Shown: positions 51,514 through 59,959, numbered from the stretch's first letter. The stretch is DNA of 64,000 bases from Streptomyces rubellomurinus (GCF_000961885.1 NZ_JZKH01000018.1:1-64000), one strand, 5' to 3'. A program made the numbers and translations. Notes: a model not told the origin generated them from the sequence alone.

Positions 51514-53862
51514 TCAGCATGGACCTCCGGGACCGCGCTCTCGGGGACTGGCGGTCACGTTGACGATCGGCAAGAGTGTCGCGGTGGCTGGGACACCGAT
51601 CTGACGTGGCGTAGGCCCTGCTGGCGTGGGGGCATCGGCAAGCCGTTCCAGTAGCTGGTCCAGAGCGGCCCGGCCGTCGTCGACGGCGGCTCGTTCGTCG
51701 TCGGTGAGTGGGATGGCCACGAGCATCTTCTGCAGGTTCTCCTTTGCCTCCAGCAGCTGGCCCTTGCTGGAGGCCTTCGGCGTGTAGAAGTCGCAGCGGG
51801 CGCAGGCCATGCGGTGCTGGCATTGCTCGAAGAAGGTGTAGCTGCAGTAGCCGTGTCCGAGGTCGTAGTGCTGCCAGGGTTCGCCGGCCGCGGCGGCGCC
51901 GGAGGCGACGGCGTCGCGGTCGACCAGGACCTCGATGGTGCGCACGTTCCGCTCGAAGTAGCCGGCCTCGGAGTAGGCCTTGGACAGGGTGTTGGGTGTG
52001 ATCTTCGCGTAGTACTGGGTGGATTGCGGGGAGCGGTGTCCGAGCCAGGCCTGCAGCTCGAACAGGGTCATCGGTTCCTTGGCGTTGTAAAGCTGACTGG
52101 CGATGGTGGACCGGGCGCGGTGGCTGGTGATGTTGCCGCGGACGTCAGCGGCCGGGACTCCGGCCTTGCGGCAGAGCATCGGGATGACGGTGTTGTTGAT
52201 GTAGCTGGTGGAGACGCGGCGGGCCCGGACGGCGAACAGCGGGTCGACCAGCTCGCCGGTGCGGCGGTCGGTGAATTTCGGCTGGTCGGGGCGGGCGGCC
52301 TGCCAGGCGTCGACGGCCTGGCCGAGGATCGGGTCGACCGGCTTGGTGAAGGCGGTGCCGGTCTTGTGGGTGGGGACGTCGAGCAGGCAGACCGCGTCGC
52401 GTGCCAGGACCTGCTGCGAGTCGCCGGCGATCGGTGTCCCGTCGTGCTGCCAGCGGATGCAGCCCACCCTCAGCCGGGCGATCTCGTTGCTGCGTTGTCC
52501 GGAGAACAGCCAGGTCAGCGTGACCGCGCGGACCAGTTCGAAAGGGTAGAAGTGCCCGGAGCGGGTCTGGGGGAGGTCGGCGGCCTCCAGGTTCAAGCCC
52601 GCCCACAGCAGCTTCGCCCAGACCTCGTCGGCGATCACCCTGGGGTCGGGTCCGAGGAGGGCGGTGATGCTGCGGGGAATGGCCAACGCGCGAACGGGGT
52701 CGAAGCGGCGGGGCAGCCACTCCCATTCCTGGCAGTCCCGGAAGAACGTCCGCAGCGCGGTGATCTGCCCGGCCTTGCTGGGCGCCTCCAGCGGCTTGCC
52801 GAGCCGGTCGCCCAGCCCGATGGTGCGCTGGACGTAGTCGCCGACCTTCATCCGATCCAGCGCGGCAATCCACGAAGCGCAGGTCTGCCGCGTCCAGTCG
52901 GCCGGATCTGCGACGTCGGGCTGTTCGGCGGCGATCCACCGGCCGACCTTGAGCAGGTTCGAGCGGACGCCGCCGCGAACGCGCGGGGTCAGCGTCGAGG
53001 TGGCATACCAACGGTCGGCCCATTGTTCCCAGATCCGCGCGCCGCCACTGGCCCGGGCTGAGTGGCGGCCGGTGCCGGGACGCGGAGGTTCACAGAATCC
53101 GAGCTCGGCGACCGCCCGCTGCACTGCGTGCAGAGTGTTCAGCCGGCTGCCCTCCAGCAGCCCGTCGCGGCGGACCCGGTCGAACAGTGCGGTGTCCAGA
53201 TCCTCAAGATGAGGGCTGCGGTTGAGCAGGAACAGTTGGCAGGCCACCATCGGCAGCAGGGTGTCCTCGTCCCGGCCGAGCCGGTAGCCCCAGGCTGCCA
53301 GGACCGTACGAAGTCGTGCGACCTCGCCGTTGACGCGGTCGCGTCCGAAGATCCGCCAGGCCAGGGTCAGCCGCTGGAAGCTGCCGAGCCGGTGGAACTC
53401 GTTGAAGCCACCGAGCAGGTAGGCGTGCGCCGCGAGATAGGGGCGGACCTCATCGCCGGCCCAGGCAGGGGCGTGCCGGCGGAACTCGGCCTGAGTGCGG
53501 CCGAGCAGGTGGAACCATTCCTCCTCGGTCCAGCCCCAGAAGGTCCTGCCGGTCTGCGCGCACCGCGTCAGCAGCACCGCGACCACGTCGAGCATGGCCC
53601 GTCTGCGGTGCGGGGTGGACGGGGAATCCAGTGCGGCGTTGACCGCCTCCAGCGGACCCAGCAGCCGCGCGATCACGCGCCAGCCCGGCGCGGACGGGTC
53701 GTGGTACTGAAGTCGCCGCAGATTGCGCACGCCCAGGTCGGCCACGGCCCTGGCCTCGACAGGTCGCACTGCCACCGCTGCGTTGTCGCAGGGCGGGGAG
53801 ATCGGCCAGGACCAGCGTCCGGCCCCGTCCTCGGCCGCGATGGCCGACAGTGGTGCGGTCAC
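51514..53862 (-). CDS. Large tyrosine recombinase (TnpB-like)
   Basis: 782 aa from GTG 53862, overlapping the stop of the upstream recombinase (GTGA). It has a long N-terminal helical DNA-binding part, then the catalytic domain: 'SGQRSNEIARLRVGCIRW' with Arg I, 'VRGNITSHRARSTIASQLYN' (H-R-A-R box), 'LQAWLGHRSPQSTQYYAKIT' (His and nucleophile Tyr). A Cys-containing C-terminal stretch ('YCSYTFFEQCQHRMACARCD') could bind zinc. Size and coupling to a ~360-aa recombinase match the tnpA-tnpB pair of Tn554-type transposons. Confidence 0.88.
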   Translation of the reverse strand: MTAPLSAIAAEDGAGRWSWPISPPCDNAAVAVRPVEARAVADLGVRNLRRLQYHDPSAPGWRVIARLLGPLEAVNAALDSPSTPHRRRAMLDVVAVLLTRCAQTGRTFWGWTEEEWFHLLGRTQAEFRRHAPAWAGDEVRPYLAAHAYLLGGFNEFHRLGSFQRLTLAWRIFGRDRVNGEVARLRTVLAAWGYRLGRDEDTLLPMVACQLFLLNRSPHLEDLDTALFDRVRRDGLLEGSRLNTLHAVQRAVAELGFCEPPRPGTGRHSARASGGARIWEQWADRWYATSTLTPRVRGGVRSNLLKVGRWIAAEQPDVADPADWTRQTCASWIAALDRMKVGDYVQRTIGLGDRLGKPLEAPSKAGQITALRTFFRDCQEWEWLPRRFDPVRALAIPRSITALLGPDPRVIADEVWAKLLWAGLNLEAADLPQTRSGHFYPFELVRAVTLTWLFSGQRSNEIARLRVGCIRWQHDGTPIAGDSQQVLARDAVCLLDVPTHKTGTAFTKPVDPILGQAVDAWQAARPDQPKFTDRRTGELVDPLFAVRARRVSTSYINNTVIPMLCRKAGVPAADVRGNITSHRARSTIASQLYNAKEPMTLFELQAWLGHRSPQSTQYYAKITPNTLSKAYSEAGYFERNVRTIEVLVDRDAVASGAAAAGEPWQHYDLGHGYCSYTFFEQCQHRMACARCDFYTPKASSKGQLLEAKENLQKMLVAIPLTDDERAAVDDGRAALDQLLERLADAPTPAGPTPRQIGVPATATLLPIVNVTASPRERGPGGPC

Positions 53863-54941
53863 CTCGACACCTCCGCCGTCGTGCCGTCCGCGGACGTGAG
53901 CATCTGTATTCGCCAGGCATGGATGTGCTCCATGCCGCGGGCCAGCTTGTCGGCCAGGTCCCGGCCGGACAGGTGGATGTACTGGAGCGTGGAATCGGTG
54001 TTGCGGTGGCCGGCGAAGGTCGCGATCGCGTGCAACTCCCAGCCCATCCGAGCCAGATCGGTCAGACACAGATGCCGGGTGGTATGGGTCGAGAACCGCG
54101 GGACACCAGCCTCCAGAGCGATCCGGCGGACCACCTTCGACCACGTCCACAGGGTCAGCGGCTGCCCGTGGTTGCGCCGGGACTCCGACAGGAACAGCGG
54201 CCCCCTGGCCCGGCTGACCGTGGCCCGGTGGGCAAGGTAGGCCGACATCAACACGCCGGTCGACGCCGAGTACGGCACCACCCGCTCCAACCGGTTCTTC
54301 GTCGTCTCCGCCCGCACCCTCAGCGTCCGATGGGCCGGATCAAGGTCGTCGGTTCGAAGCGAACACAACTCCTCTCGCCGCAGCGCGGAATCGTAGGCCA
54401 GAGCCAGCATCACCCGGTTGCGGACCGACTCCGCCCGCGCGACCTGCAGGATCCCCAGCCACTGCTGTTCGCTGGGGATCCACGGCAGCTTCGTGAGCCG
54501 CGGCACCAGCCCGCGCTGCTGCCCGCCCCGCTGGCGCCCAGGGGTGTAGCGACCCCGGCCGACCGGGTTCGACTCCCGCAGACCCTCCTCCATGAGGAAG
54601 TCGTAGAACAGGCGGACCGGCACCAGACGCTGCTGGATGGTGGCGTTGGCCAGTCCTGCCCCCGAGTCGATCGAGACCACATTGGCCCCTCGACGGTGAG
54701 GCCGTGACGTCAACTCCCTTACGTAGAAGGCTATATGGGCGCGGTTCGCGGCTACCGGGTCGACGTCCTCCCGCTCGCACATCACCAGGTACTCGGCCAG
54801 CCCGCGGGCGTAGGCATCGATCGTCCTCGGCGCCCGACCTAGATCAGTCCAGATCTGCAGCCACACTGCTGCCTGCTCGTGCCGGCCCAGCACCGGCCAC
54901 TTCTCCGTCAGCACCGTCGTGCCGCTCAACACGTCTCCCAA
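53859..54941 (-). CDS. Tyrosine recombinase (TnpA-like)
   Basis: 360 aa. SAM-like N-terminal core-binding domain ('TDLGRAPRTIDAYARGLAEY'), then catalytic Arg in 'YDSALRREELCSLRTDDLDP', H-x-x-R in 'STHTTRHLCLTDLARMG', and His/Tyr in 'FAGHRNTDSTLQYIHLSGRD'. All catalytic residues are present. First gene of the element, starting 56 bp inside its right end and translationally coupled to the larger recombinase. Confidence 0.9.
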   Translation of the reverse strand: MGDVLSGTTVLTEKWPVLGRHEQAAVWLQIWTDLGRAPRTIDAYARGLAEYLVMCEREDVDPVAANRAHIAFYVRELTSRPHRRGANVVSIDSGAGLANATIQQRLVPVRLFYDFLMEEGLRESNPVGRGRYTPGRQRGGQQRGLVPRLTKLPWIPSEQQWLGILQVARAESVRNRVMLALAYDSALRREELCSLRTDDLDPAHRTLRVRAETTKNRLERVVPYSASTGVLMSAYLAHRATVSRARGPLFLSESRRNHGQPLTLWTWSKVVRRIALEAGVPRFSTHTTRHLCLTDLARMGWELHAIATFAGHRNTDSTLQYIHLSGRDLADKLARGMEHIHAWRIQMLTSADGTTAEVSR

Positions 54942-54997
54942 GTCCGTGGTTGCACCGAGGAGACATGATCACCCCGGACAGATTCCACGTAACTTTT

Positions 54998-55069
54998 AAA
55001 ATGATCAAGCGCCAGATGTACGGCCGGGCTGGCTTCGACCTGCTGCGGAAGCGAGTCCTGCTGGCCTGA
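54998..55069 (+). pseudogene. ISL3 transposase C-terminus, downstream of insertion
   Basis: 'KMIKRQMYGRAGFDLLRKRV' then LLA and TGA at 55067-55069: the canonical ISL3 C-terminal end, continuing in frame from 50631 once the Tn554-like element is removed. Confidence 0.85.
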
Positions 55070-55101
55070 CCGTAGCTCTGTTGCTCAGCGAACGGGACCA
55101 T

Positions 55102-55743
55102 TCAGCTGATCGCGAGAGGCACAGGATCCAGGCCCAGCTTGTTCCGGCACGAGTCGACGGCCCGGGCGACCCAGGCAGTCACGGCCTCGCGATCTGGCGC
55201 GAGCGCGTGAAGCTCACGTGCCTTTTCCTGGGCTTCGACCATCCACGGAGCCAGCGGGTCCTCTCGAAGGACTCGCTCGAATTGATCGCGGGCCGTGTCC
55301 CAATCCCCGACCAGGGCGGCCGCGATCCCGGCATCGAAGCAGTCCCAGAGGAATCCCCGCCGCACCGGCCTGGACGTCAGGTATCGGGCGACGTCCGGCA
55401 GAGCTTGGAACTTCTCCCTCAGCGCGGACACGTTCGCAGCCGCCTGTCGGCTGAGTTCGAGTGCCAGCGGCGTGAACTGGTCCTCGGCGCGGAACGGCTC
55501 GGGGCTGACTCGGACTGCGTCCACGTGGAAGGCCAGGAGGTCCACGTCGTGCCACAGCCACATCGCACCGACGTGCAGACCGCTGCCAGCAGTCCGTGGT
55601 GGGGTGAACTCCACAACCCCCAGCCACCACCCGTGATCATCAATCCACAGCCGCGACCGCCCACGCTGGGCCAGGCCGAGCGGCTTCAGGGACTCCCGCG
55701 CTGCCGAGGTGATGATCCGGAGAACCGGACTGCGATCTGCCAT
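55102..55743 (-). CDS. Hypothetical protein
   Basis: 213 aa from ATG 55743 (ATG 55752 adds three residues). The N-terminal half ('SRLWIDDHGWWLGVVEFTPP' and 'LHVGAMWLWHDVDLLAFHVD') resembles DUF4304-like domains, and the C-terminal half is helical ('DWDTARDQFERVLREDPLAP'). Not assigned further. Lies between the ISL3 end and the CRISPR remnant. Confidence 0.6.
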   Translation of the reverse strand: MADRSPVLRIITSAARESLKPLGLAQRGRSRLWIDDHGWWLGVVEFTPPRTAGSGLHVGAMWLWHDVDLLAFHVDAVRVSPEPFRAEDQFTPLALELSRQAAANVSALREKFQALPDVARYLTSRPVRRGFLWDCFDAGIAAALVGDWDTARDQFERVLREDPLAPWMVEAQEKARELHALAPDREAVTAWVARAVDSCRNKLGLDPVPLAIS

Positions 55744-55871
55744 GACCGGCATTATCGACCGTCCTACCGACACCCGTCGGTACTGAGCGTCACGGTTCCA
55801 CAGAAGTTGGACCAGAACCGCAACTCGTGCCCAGAGCCACGCCGACCGACACCGAGGTGCTGCGCACCCCC

Positions 55872-56022
55872 GGAACACCCCCGCGTCGCGGGGAGGACTC
55901 GGAGAGTAACGCCCGGAACCGGCGCCTCGACGGAACACCCCCGCGTCGGCGGGGAGGACAAAGAAAGCAGGCATCCTGGCATCCAAGGAACCGGAACACC
56001 CCCGCGTCCGCGGGGGTGTTCC
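55872..56022. CRISPR. Orphan type I-E-like mini CRISPR array (3 repeats, 2 spacers)
   Basis: Repeat 1 at 55872-55898 (27 nt) and repeat 2 at 55932-55959 (28 nt) begin GGAACACCCCCGCGT and end CGGGGAGGAC, the reverse complement of the usual Streptomyces type I-E repeat. The two spacers (55899-55931, 55960-55992) are both 33 nt. The third unit (55993-56022) starts like a repeat, but its second half is the reverse complement of its first, giving a 30-bp palindrome with 14-bp arms. No cas gene is in the window. Small indels in the repeat centres show decay. Confidence 0.85.
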
Positions 56023-56367
56023 GTTGCGGGGGTTGGCGATGATCACTGGGGCCGGTAGTCCCGGCGGTGGCGTTGCGGGCGGTGTCGGACGAACCCGCCC
56101 GCAGTCGGGCCAACCAGGCCCGGGCCTGGCGGGACCGGGGCAGGCTGGACTGGGGCAGGCCCGGGCGGGTTCCTGGACCTGGTCACCGCCTGTCACGCCT
56201 TCGTTGCCGCGTCCGACCGGCCCGTCCCGGACCGCGGGACCGCCGGCTCAGCGCCCGACGAACGCGTGACCATGCACGAGAACGTCCTCATCGCCGCTGG
56301 CTCACCGGCGAAACGGCCCCGACCCGGCGCGGAATCCGATCCTCGACACCGGGGACGGAACGCCCGG
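56023..56367. other. Region without a supported gene
   Basis: 345 bp. A plus-strand open stretch ('DLVTACHAFVAAS') might be the tail of a lost regulator, and there are GGCC-rich direct repeats around 56110-56170, but no complete ORF or signal. Confidence 0.3.
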
Positions 56368-56680
56368 TCACCAGGTGATCAGTGCGTAGCCAGGACCGCC
56401 CGGTTCACCAGCCGACCCGGCCTCCCCGGTGGAGCCTCCGCCGGGCCCGCCGTGTCCCCAGAGGTACACGGTCACCGACGTCACCCCCGCGGGCACCGTC
56501 AGCTCCCCGCTCTCGGTGAAGGCCATCTGACCGCTCGGCTGGTCCGGCTTGGAGATGGTCCGCGGGGTCGAGGCGATCTGGGCGAGCGACATCGGCCCGG
56601 CGACCGTCTGCGGGGTGCTCCAACTGCTGCCGCCGTTGGCGGAGGACACGTAGCCGACCTCCAACTGGCAAGTCGCGGCG
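56368..56680 (-). pseudogene. Fragments of a BNR/sialidase-like and glycine-rich surface protein gene
   Basis: 'EVGYVSSANGGSSWSTPQTV' and 'AGPMSLAQIASTPRTISKPD' are typical of BNR (Asp-box) beta-propeller exo-alpha-sialidase-like proteins. The following 'GELTVPAGVTSVTVYLWGHG' and 'GGPGYALITW' are the end of a glycine-rich secreted protein. They appear fused by deletion. A similar propeller C-terminus is left at 57562-57645. Confidence 0.5.
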
Positions 56681-56689
56681 GTGCTGCGC

Positions 56690-56998
56690 CGGGGCAGCGC
56701 CATCGTCAACGTCTCCTCCCTCAGCAGTACCCTCGTCGTCCCCCACTACGCCGCGATCGGCACCAGCGAGGCCGCCCTCGAGTCCCTCACCCGTTACCTG
56801 GCGGCCGTGAACGGCCGGGCGGTGGCGATCTTCGCGGTCGGCAAGGCCCCCGCGAACGGCCAGGCCTTCGACGAGGCGATGTACGCCGTCCTGGGCGGCC
56901 TCGCGGTGACCGGTGGCACCGCGAGGGCGGTGACCGGCCCGGTGCTGCCCGCCGCCGGTGACCACCCGATGGCCCTCCAGCCGCCGGTGCGGCACTGA
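56690..56998 (+). pseudogene. Truncated short-chain dehydrogenase gene
   Basis: Reads 'RGSAIVNVSSLSSTLVVPHY' then 'AAIGTSEAALESLTRYLAAV', the Ser-Tyr-x-x-x-K part of an SDR (with S in place of K), and a poorly matching end at TGA 56998. The nucleotide-binding half is missing, so it is non-functional. Confidence 0.5.
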
Positions 56999-56999
56999 C

Positions 57000-57042
57000 C
57001 GAGGGCGGCCGGCCCACCCCCACGGCGGGCCGGCCGCCCTCG
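57000..57042. terminator. Bidirectional terminator hairpin
   Basis: CGAGGGCGGCCGGCCC pairs perfectly with GGGCCGGCCGCCCTCG (16 bp) around an 11-base loop. It lies between convergent reading frames ending at 56998 (+) and 57044 (-). Confidence 0.8.
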
Positions 57043-57043
57043 A

Positions 57044-57430
57044 TCAGTGCGCGGGGCGGGTGGGGGCAGTGGGGCCGCCGTGGATCTGGTCGACCGGGTT
57101 CTCGACGTCGCGGGGTGGTGTCGGTTCCGGTGAAGGGGTGGCGGCCGCGGGCGGGGGAGCGGGCGTGCGGGTCGCGGCCGGGGGCCTACCGGCCGGGGCG
57201 GTCCGGGGCGACGCGGGGGTGGCCGGAGACGGGGTGGCGGCGGGGAGGGTCGGCGAAGCGGCCGTCGTGGCGGTGCCCGGCGCGGTCGGAGTGGCCGTTA
57301 CAGGCGGTGTCGTGACGGCGGGCGGGCCGGAGGGCTGGTCGGCGCCGCCCTTGTCCGAGTCGCAGGCCGAGACGGCTCCGAGCGTGGCGAGGACGAGGAC
57401 GGCGATCCCCACGGCTCTGGGTCGGTGCAT
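57044..57430 (-). CDS. Predicted lipoprotein with Pro/Thr-rich tail
   Basis: 128 aa from ATG 57430. Lipoprotein signal 'AVGIAVLVLATLGAVSAC' with Cys as the lipidated residue, then a low-complexity Thr/Ala/Pro region (~30-105) and 'VENPVDQIHGG' near the end. Attached to the outer face of the membrane; no enzymatic domain. Function unknown. Confidence 0.65.
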   Translation of the reverse strand: MHRPRAVGIAVLVLATLGAVSACDSDKGGADQPSGPPAVTTPPVTATPTAPGTATTAASPTLPAATPSPATPASPRTAPAGRPPAATRTPAPPPAAATPSPEPTPPRDVENPVDQIHGGPTAPTRPAH

Positions 57431-57510
57431 GGCGAGGGTACTCCCGGGTCCGGCGGACGGTCTGCCGATGGGACGGTGGCGGCGCCCGTCCGGTTCCGAG
57501 GACGCGCGAA

Positions 57511-57542
57511 GGCCCCGCCGGCCACGGGTGGCCGGCGGGGCC
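57511..57542 (-). terminator. Hairpin terminator
   Basis: GGCCCCGCCGGCCA and TGGCCGGCGGGGCC (14 bp, 4-base loop). It follows, on the minus strand, the stop codon of the broken propeller gene at 57562. Confidence 0.7.
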
Positions 57543-57561
57543 GGGTGAGAGACGCCGGCGG

Positions 57562-57645
57562 TCAGCCGGCGATCCTCCATAGACCGCGCCCGTCGGTGGC
57601 GGCCATCAGGTAGCTGCCGTCCGGGGAGACGTAGGCTCGAACAGC
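57562..57645 (-). pseudogene. C-terminal remnant of a beta-propeller (BNR/WD-like) protein
   Basis: 'YVSPDGSYLMAATDGRGLWR' then IAG and TGA: the last blade of an exo-sialidase-like or WD40-like protein. Upstream sequence is lost. Confidence 0.5.
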
Positions 57646-57703
57646 CCCAACGCGCACTCAGCGACCCCTCGCCAACAGCAGGCAGACACTATTGTCCTCA
57701 GCC

Positions 57704-58405
57704 ATGACCCAGCCGACCTACCTGCACGCCACCCGGGTGGCCTACGACACCGTTGCCGTCGACTACGCCAAACTTGTGCCACCTGCGTTCGAGGGCGACC
57801 TGTACGGCCGCGCGATGATCAGCACGTTCGCTGAACTCACGCGGGCCGTCGACGCCGGGCCTGTCGCTGATCTCGGCTGCGGGCCCGGCCACGTGACGGC
57901 ACACCTGCACTCCCTCGGGGTGACCGCGTTCGGCATAGACCTGTCGCCGGAGACCGTTGCGGTTTCCCGTCGCACGCACCCGGACCTGCAATTCGACGAA
58001 GGGTCGATGACCGACCTGGATCTGGCGGACGGCACTCTCGGCGGCATCATCGCCTGGTACTCAACCGTCCACACCCCTCCGGAGCACTTGCCGGTGGTGT
58101 TCGCAGAGTTCCACCGCGTGCTGGCCCCGGGCGGCCATCTACTCATGGCCTTCAAGGCGGGTGACAAGCACCGACGCCTGGAGAACGCATACGGGCACGA
58201 GCTCTCCCTCGACGTCTACTGGGTGTCTCCCGACCGCATCTCCGAGCTGCTGAGCCAGACCGGGCTGGTGGTGGATGCCCGGTTGATCTGCGAGCCCAGC
58301 GAGAGCGAGAAGCCCCGGCAAGGCCAGCAGGCATACCTCATGGCCCGAAAGCCGGGGCAGCCGGCCGGAGATCCGGAACTGCGGGCAGCCGCCAACGTCG
58401 CGTGA
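57704..58405 (+). CDS. Class I SAM-dependent methyltransferase
   Basis: 233 aa from ATG 57704. Motif I 'GPVADLGCGPGHVTAHLHSL', post I 'AFGIDLSPETVAVSR', motif II/III 'LGGIIAWYSTVHTPPEHLPV' and 'RVLAPGGHLLMAFKAGD'. Small-molecule methyltransferase of the Methyltransf_11/25 group; substrate unknown. Stands alone in this strand context. Confidence 0.88.
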   Translation: MTQPTYLHATRVAYDTVAVDYAKLVPPAFEGDLYGRAMISTFAELTRAVDAGPVADLGCGPGHVTAHLHSLGVTAFGIDLSPETVAVSRRTHPDLQFDEGSMTDLDLADGTLGGIIAWYSTVHTPPEHLPVVFAEFHRVLAPGGHLLMAFKAGDKHRRLENAYGHELSLDVYWVSPDRISELLSQTGLVVDARLICEPSESEKPRQGQQAYLMARKPGQPAGDPELRAAANVA

Positions 58406-58436
58406 GTCACCGCCTGGCGCGACAAGCCGTCGAGCA

Positions 58437-58545
58437 AGCCTCGCCGAGGAGGCGGGCCTGCGGCGCAACAAGCTCACCCACAAGCACACCGGATTGAAGG
58501 ACCTGTTCTACGCGCTGGCCAAGACCTTGGAACGGCCGGCCACGG
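58437..58545 (+). pseudogene. TnpC/DUF6262-like fragment
   Basis: 'SLAEEAGLRRNKLTHKHTGL' and 'KDLFYALAKTLER' resemble the small helical DNA-binding protein (DUF6262/TnpC) of Tn554-type elements. No start codon; only the middle of the gene is left. Confidence 0.4.
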
Positions 58546-58580
58546 GCCCGGACGGGCCAGAGGGCCTTCGATCTTCGGCG

Positions 58581-59015
58581 TCAGCAGGTCAGCAGGCCGC
58601 GTACGGCGTCGCTCACCTCGGGCAGCTCGCCGGGGAGGGCCCACTGGTGGGCGTCGTGCTCGGTGAGGACGACGGGTTCGGTCTTCTCCACGGTGACGGC
58701 GAAGTTGAACTGGCGCGTGGTGCCGCCGCGGCTGTTCCGGTAGTCGAAGTGGCCGACGTAGCCGGTCACCTGGTCGACGGTCAGGCCGGTCTCCTCGGTG
58801 GTCTCCCGGTAGAGGGCGTCCAGGATCGTCTCCCCGGGCTCGACCGTACCGGAGGGGATCTCCCACATCCCGCCCAGGTAGTCGTCGGGGTTGCGACGGA
58901 CGAGCAGGGTGCGGCCGTCGTGGTTGATCACGGCAGCGGCGACGAAGCCGGTGATTCCGGCGGCTTCGGCGTCGGCCACCAGGCCGGCCACGAACTCGGG
59001 GGAGGTGACGGTCAT
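58581..59015 (-). CDS. NUDIX hydrolase
   Basis: 144 aa from ATG 59015. NUDIX box 'SGTVEPGETILDALYRETTE' followed by ETGL, all key Glu present; 'AAAVINHDGRTLLVRRNPDD' is the preceding strand. MutT-like, substrate unknown. The start overlaps the stop of the upstream gene (ATGA), so the two are co-translated. Confidence 0.9.
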   Translation of the reverse strand: MTVTSPEFVAGLVADAEAAGITGFVAAAVINHDGRTLLVRRNPDDYLGGMWEIPSGTVEPGETILDALYRETTEETGLTVDQVTGYVGHFDYRNSRGGTTRQFNFAVTVEKTEPVVLTEHDAHQWALPGELPEVSDAVRGLLTC

Positions 59016-59263
59016 TGCAGCTCCTTGTGATGGTCGCTGATCTTGATGGCCGCGCGCACGTACTGCTCGGCCAGTTCGAGATCCTGCTCACGATGCCAGA
59101 CGGGGAGCTTGGTCGTGTGGGTGTGAGTGTGGGCGTGGGCGTGGGCGTTCTCGGCGACGGGGAGGTCTCGCGGCTTGTACCGGCGGTGGACGATGGTGGG
59201 GCGGCCGTGGATCAGCCCCGGCCACCCGATCCGGCCGCGGTAGGGGGCGAGGGCACTGTCCAC
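59012..59263 (-). CDS. Small protein with His-Ala/His-Thr repeat
   Basis: 83 aa from GTG 59263. 'LIHGRPTIVHRRYKPRDLPV' and, after a run of alternating His with Ala/Thr at ~42-50 ('HAHAHTHTHT'), 'REQDLELAEQYVRAAIKIS'. Not recognised; the His repeat could bind metal or merely reflect a GTGTGGGCGTGG-type nucleotide repeat. Coupled to the NUDIX gene and 5 bp downstream of the TetR gene, so the three form one operon. Confidence 0.6.
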   Translation of the reverse strand: MDSALAPYRGRIGWPGLIHGRPTIVHRRYKPRDLPVAENAHAHAHTHTHTTKLPVWHREQDLELAEQYVRAAIKISDHHKELQ

Positions 59264-59268
59264 TCCGC

Positions 59269-59946
59269 CTACATCCCCTCGGCCGCCTGTCCAGGACCGG
59301 CGACCGCCCGCGCTGGGTCGGCGGCGCTGATCAGCTGGCGGAGGGCGCCGTAGTAGACCTCGTGGTCGACCACGGCGGGCAGGACCTGCGCCAGGTGGCC
59401 GGTCAGCGCCGGGAACTCGTCCGGGTCGAGGGCGGCCAGGGCCTGGCGGGTGGTGACCTGGGCGGCCTTGGGGTCGCGGTGGTCGACGAAGCTGGCGCTG
59501 CCCAGGGTCAGCAGGTAGAGCCGCCGGTAGGTGACGATCGCCTCCTCGGGGCTCATGCCGGCCGCGATCGAATCGGCGAGTTGGGGCTCCACGAGGCGCC
59601 TCAGCAGCTGCGGGCCGAGCCAGGGCCGGCCGCCGCGCAGGGCGACCAGGCCCGGATGGGCCGTCAGCACCTCGTACAGCGCGGTGAACCGCCGCTCGGT
59701 CGCGCCGGCCCAGTCGGTTCCGGGCTCGATGTCCGGGAGCCGGGCGGCGAGGTGGTCGGTGACCAGGTCGAGCAGTCCGGCCAGATCGGTGCAGCGGCGC
59801 TGGAGCGAAGCCACTGAGATGTCCAGCGCGGCGGCCAGCGTACGGAAGCTGAGCGCAGCGTGCCCGTCCTGATCCACGATCAACAGGGCTTGCTCGGCGA
59901 TCCGTTCGGGAGTCGCGCGGTCCAGGGAAGTGGATTGCCTCGGCAT
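59269..59946 (-). CDS. TetR-family regulator
   Basis: 225 aa from ATG 59946. HTH at ~12-55 ('ERIAEQALLIVDQDGHAALS', 'FRTLAAALDISVASLQRRCT') and a C-terminal TetR_C-type ligand domain. First gene of the TetR-small protein-NUDIX operon; the palindrome at 59960, between it and the divergent remnant at 60009, is its probable operator. Confidence 0.88.
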   Translation of the reverse strand: MPRQSTSLDRATPERIAEQALLIVDQDGHAALSFRTLAAALDISVASLQRRCTDLAGLLDLVTDHLAARLPDIEPGTDWAGATERRFTALYEVLTAHPGLVALRGGRPWLGPQLLRRLVEPQLADSIAAGMSPEEAIVTYRRLYLLTLGSASFVDHRDPKAAQVTTRQALAALDPDEFPALTGHLAQVLPAVVDHEVYYGALRQLISAADPARAVAGPGQAAEGM

Positions 59947-59959
59947 GCGAGTCAGCGTA

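Larger units (their letters stand above)
50632..54997. mobile_element. Tn554-like element with two tyrosine recombinases
   Basis: A 4,366-bp insertion in an ISL3 transposase gene. The left end is ATTCTGTGGAATCAG and the right end, read inward, contains ACGTGGAATCTGTC; GTGGAATC is the shared inverted core. It carries, all on the minus strand, a 360-aa and a 782-aa tyrosine recombinase (tnpA/tnpB order) and a cargo gene where tnpC would be expected. Removal rejoins ...GNVTRI to KMIKRQMYGRA... in frame, with no target duplication, as known for Tn554-type elements. The exact ends could be off by a few bases. Confidence 0.78.

Noticed and set aside
57001-57042. 16-bp inverted repeat as an IS terminus
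   Set aside because: It lies symmetrically between two convergent stop codons and has no partner copy nearby, so a bidirectional terminator explains it better.
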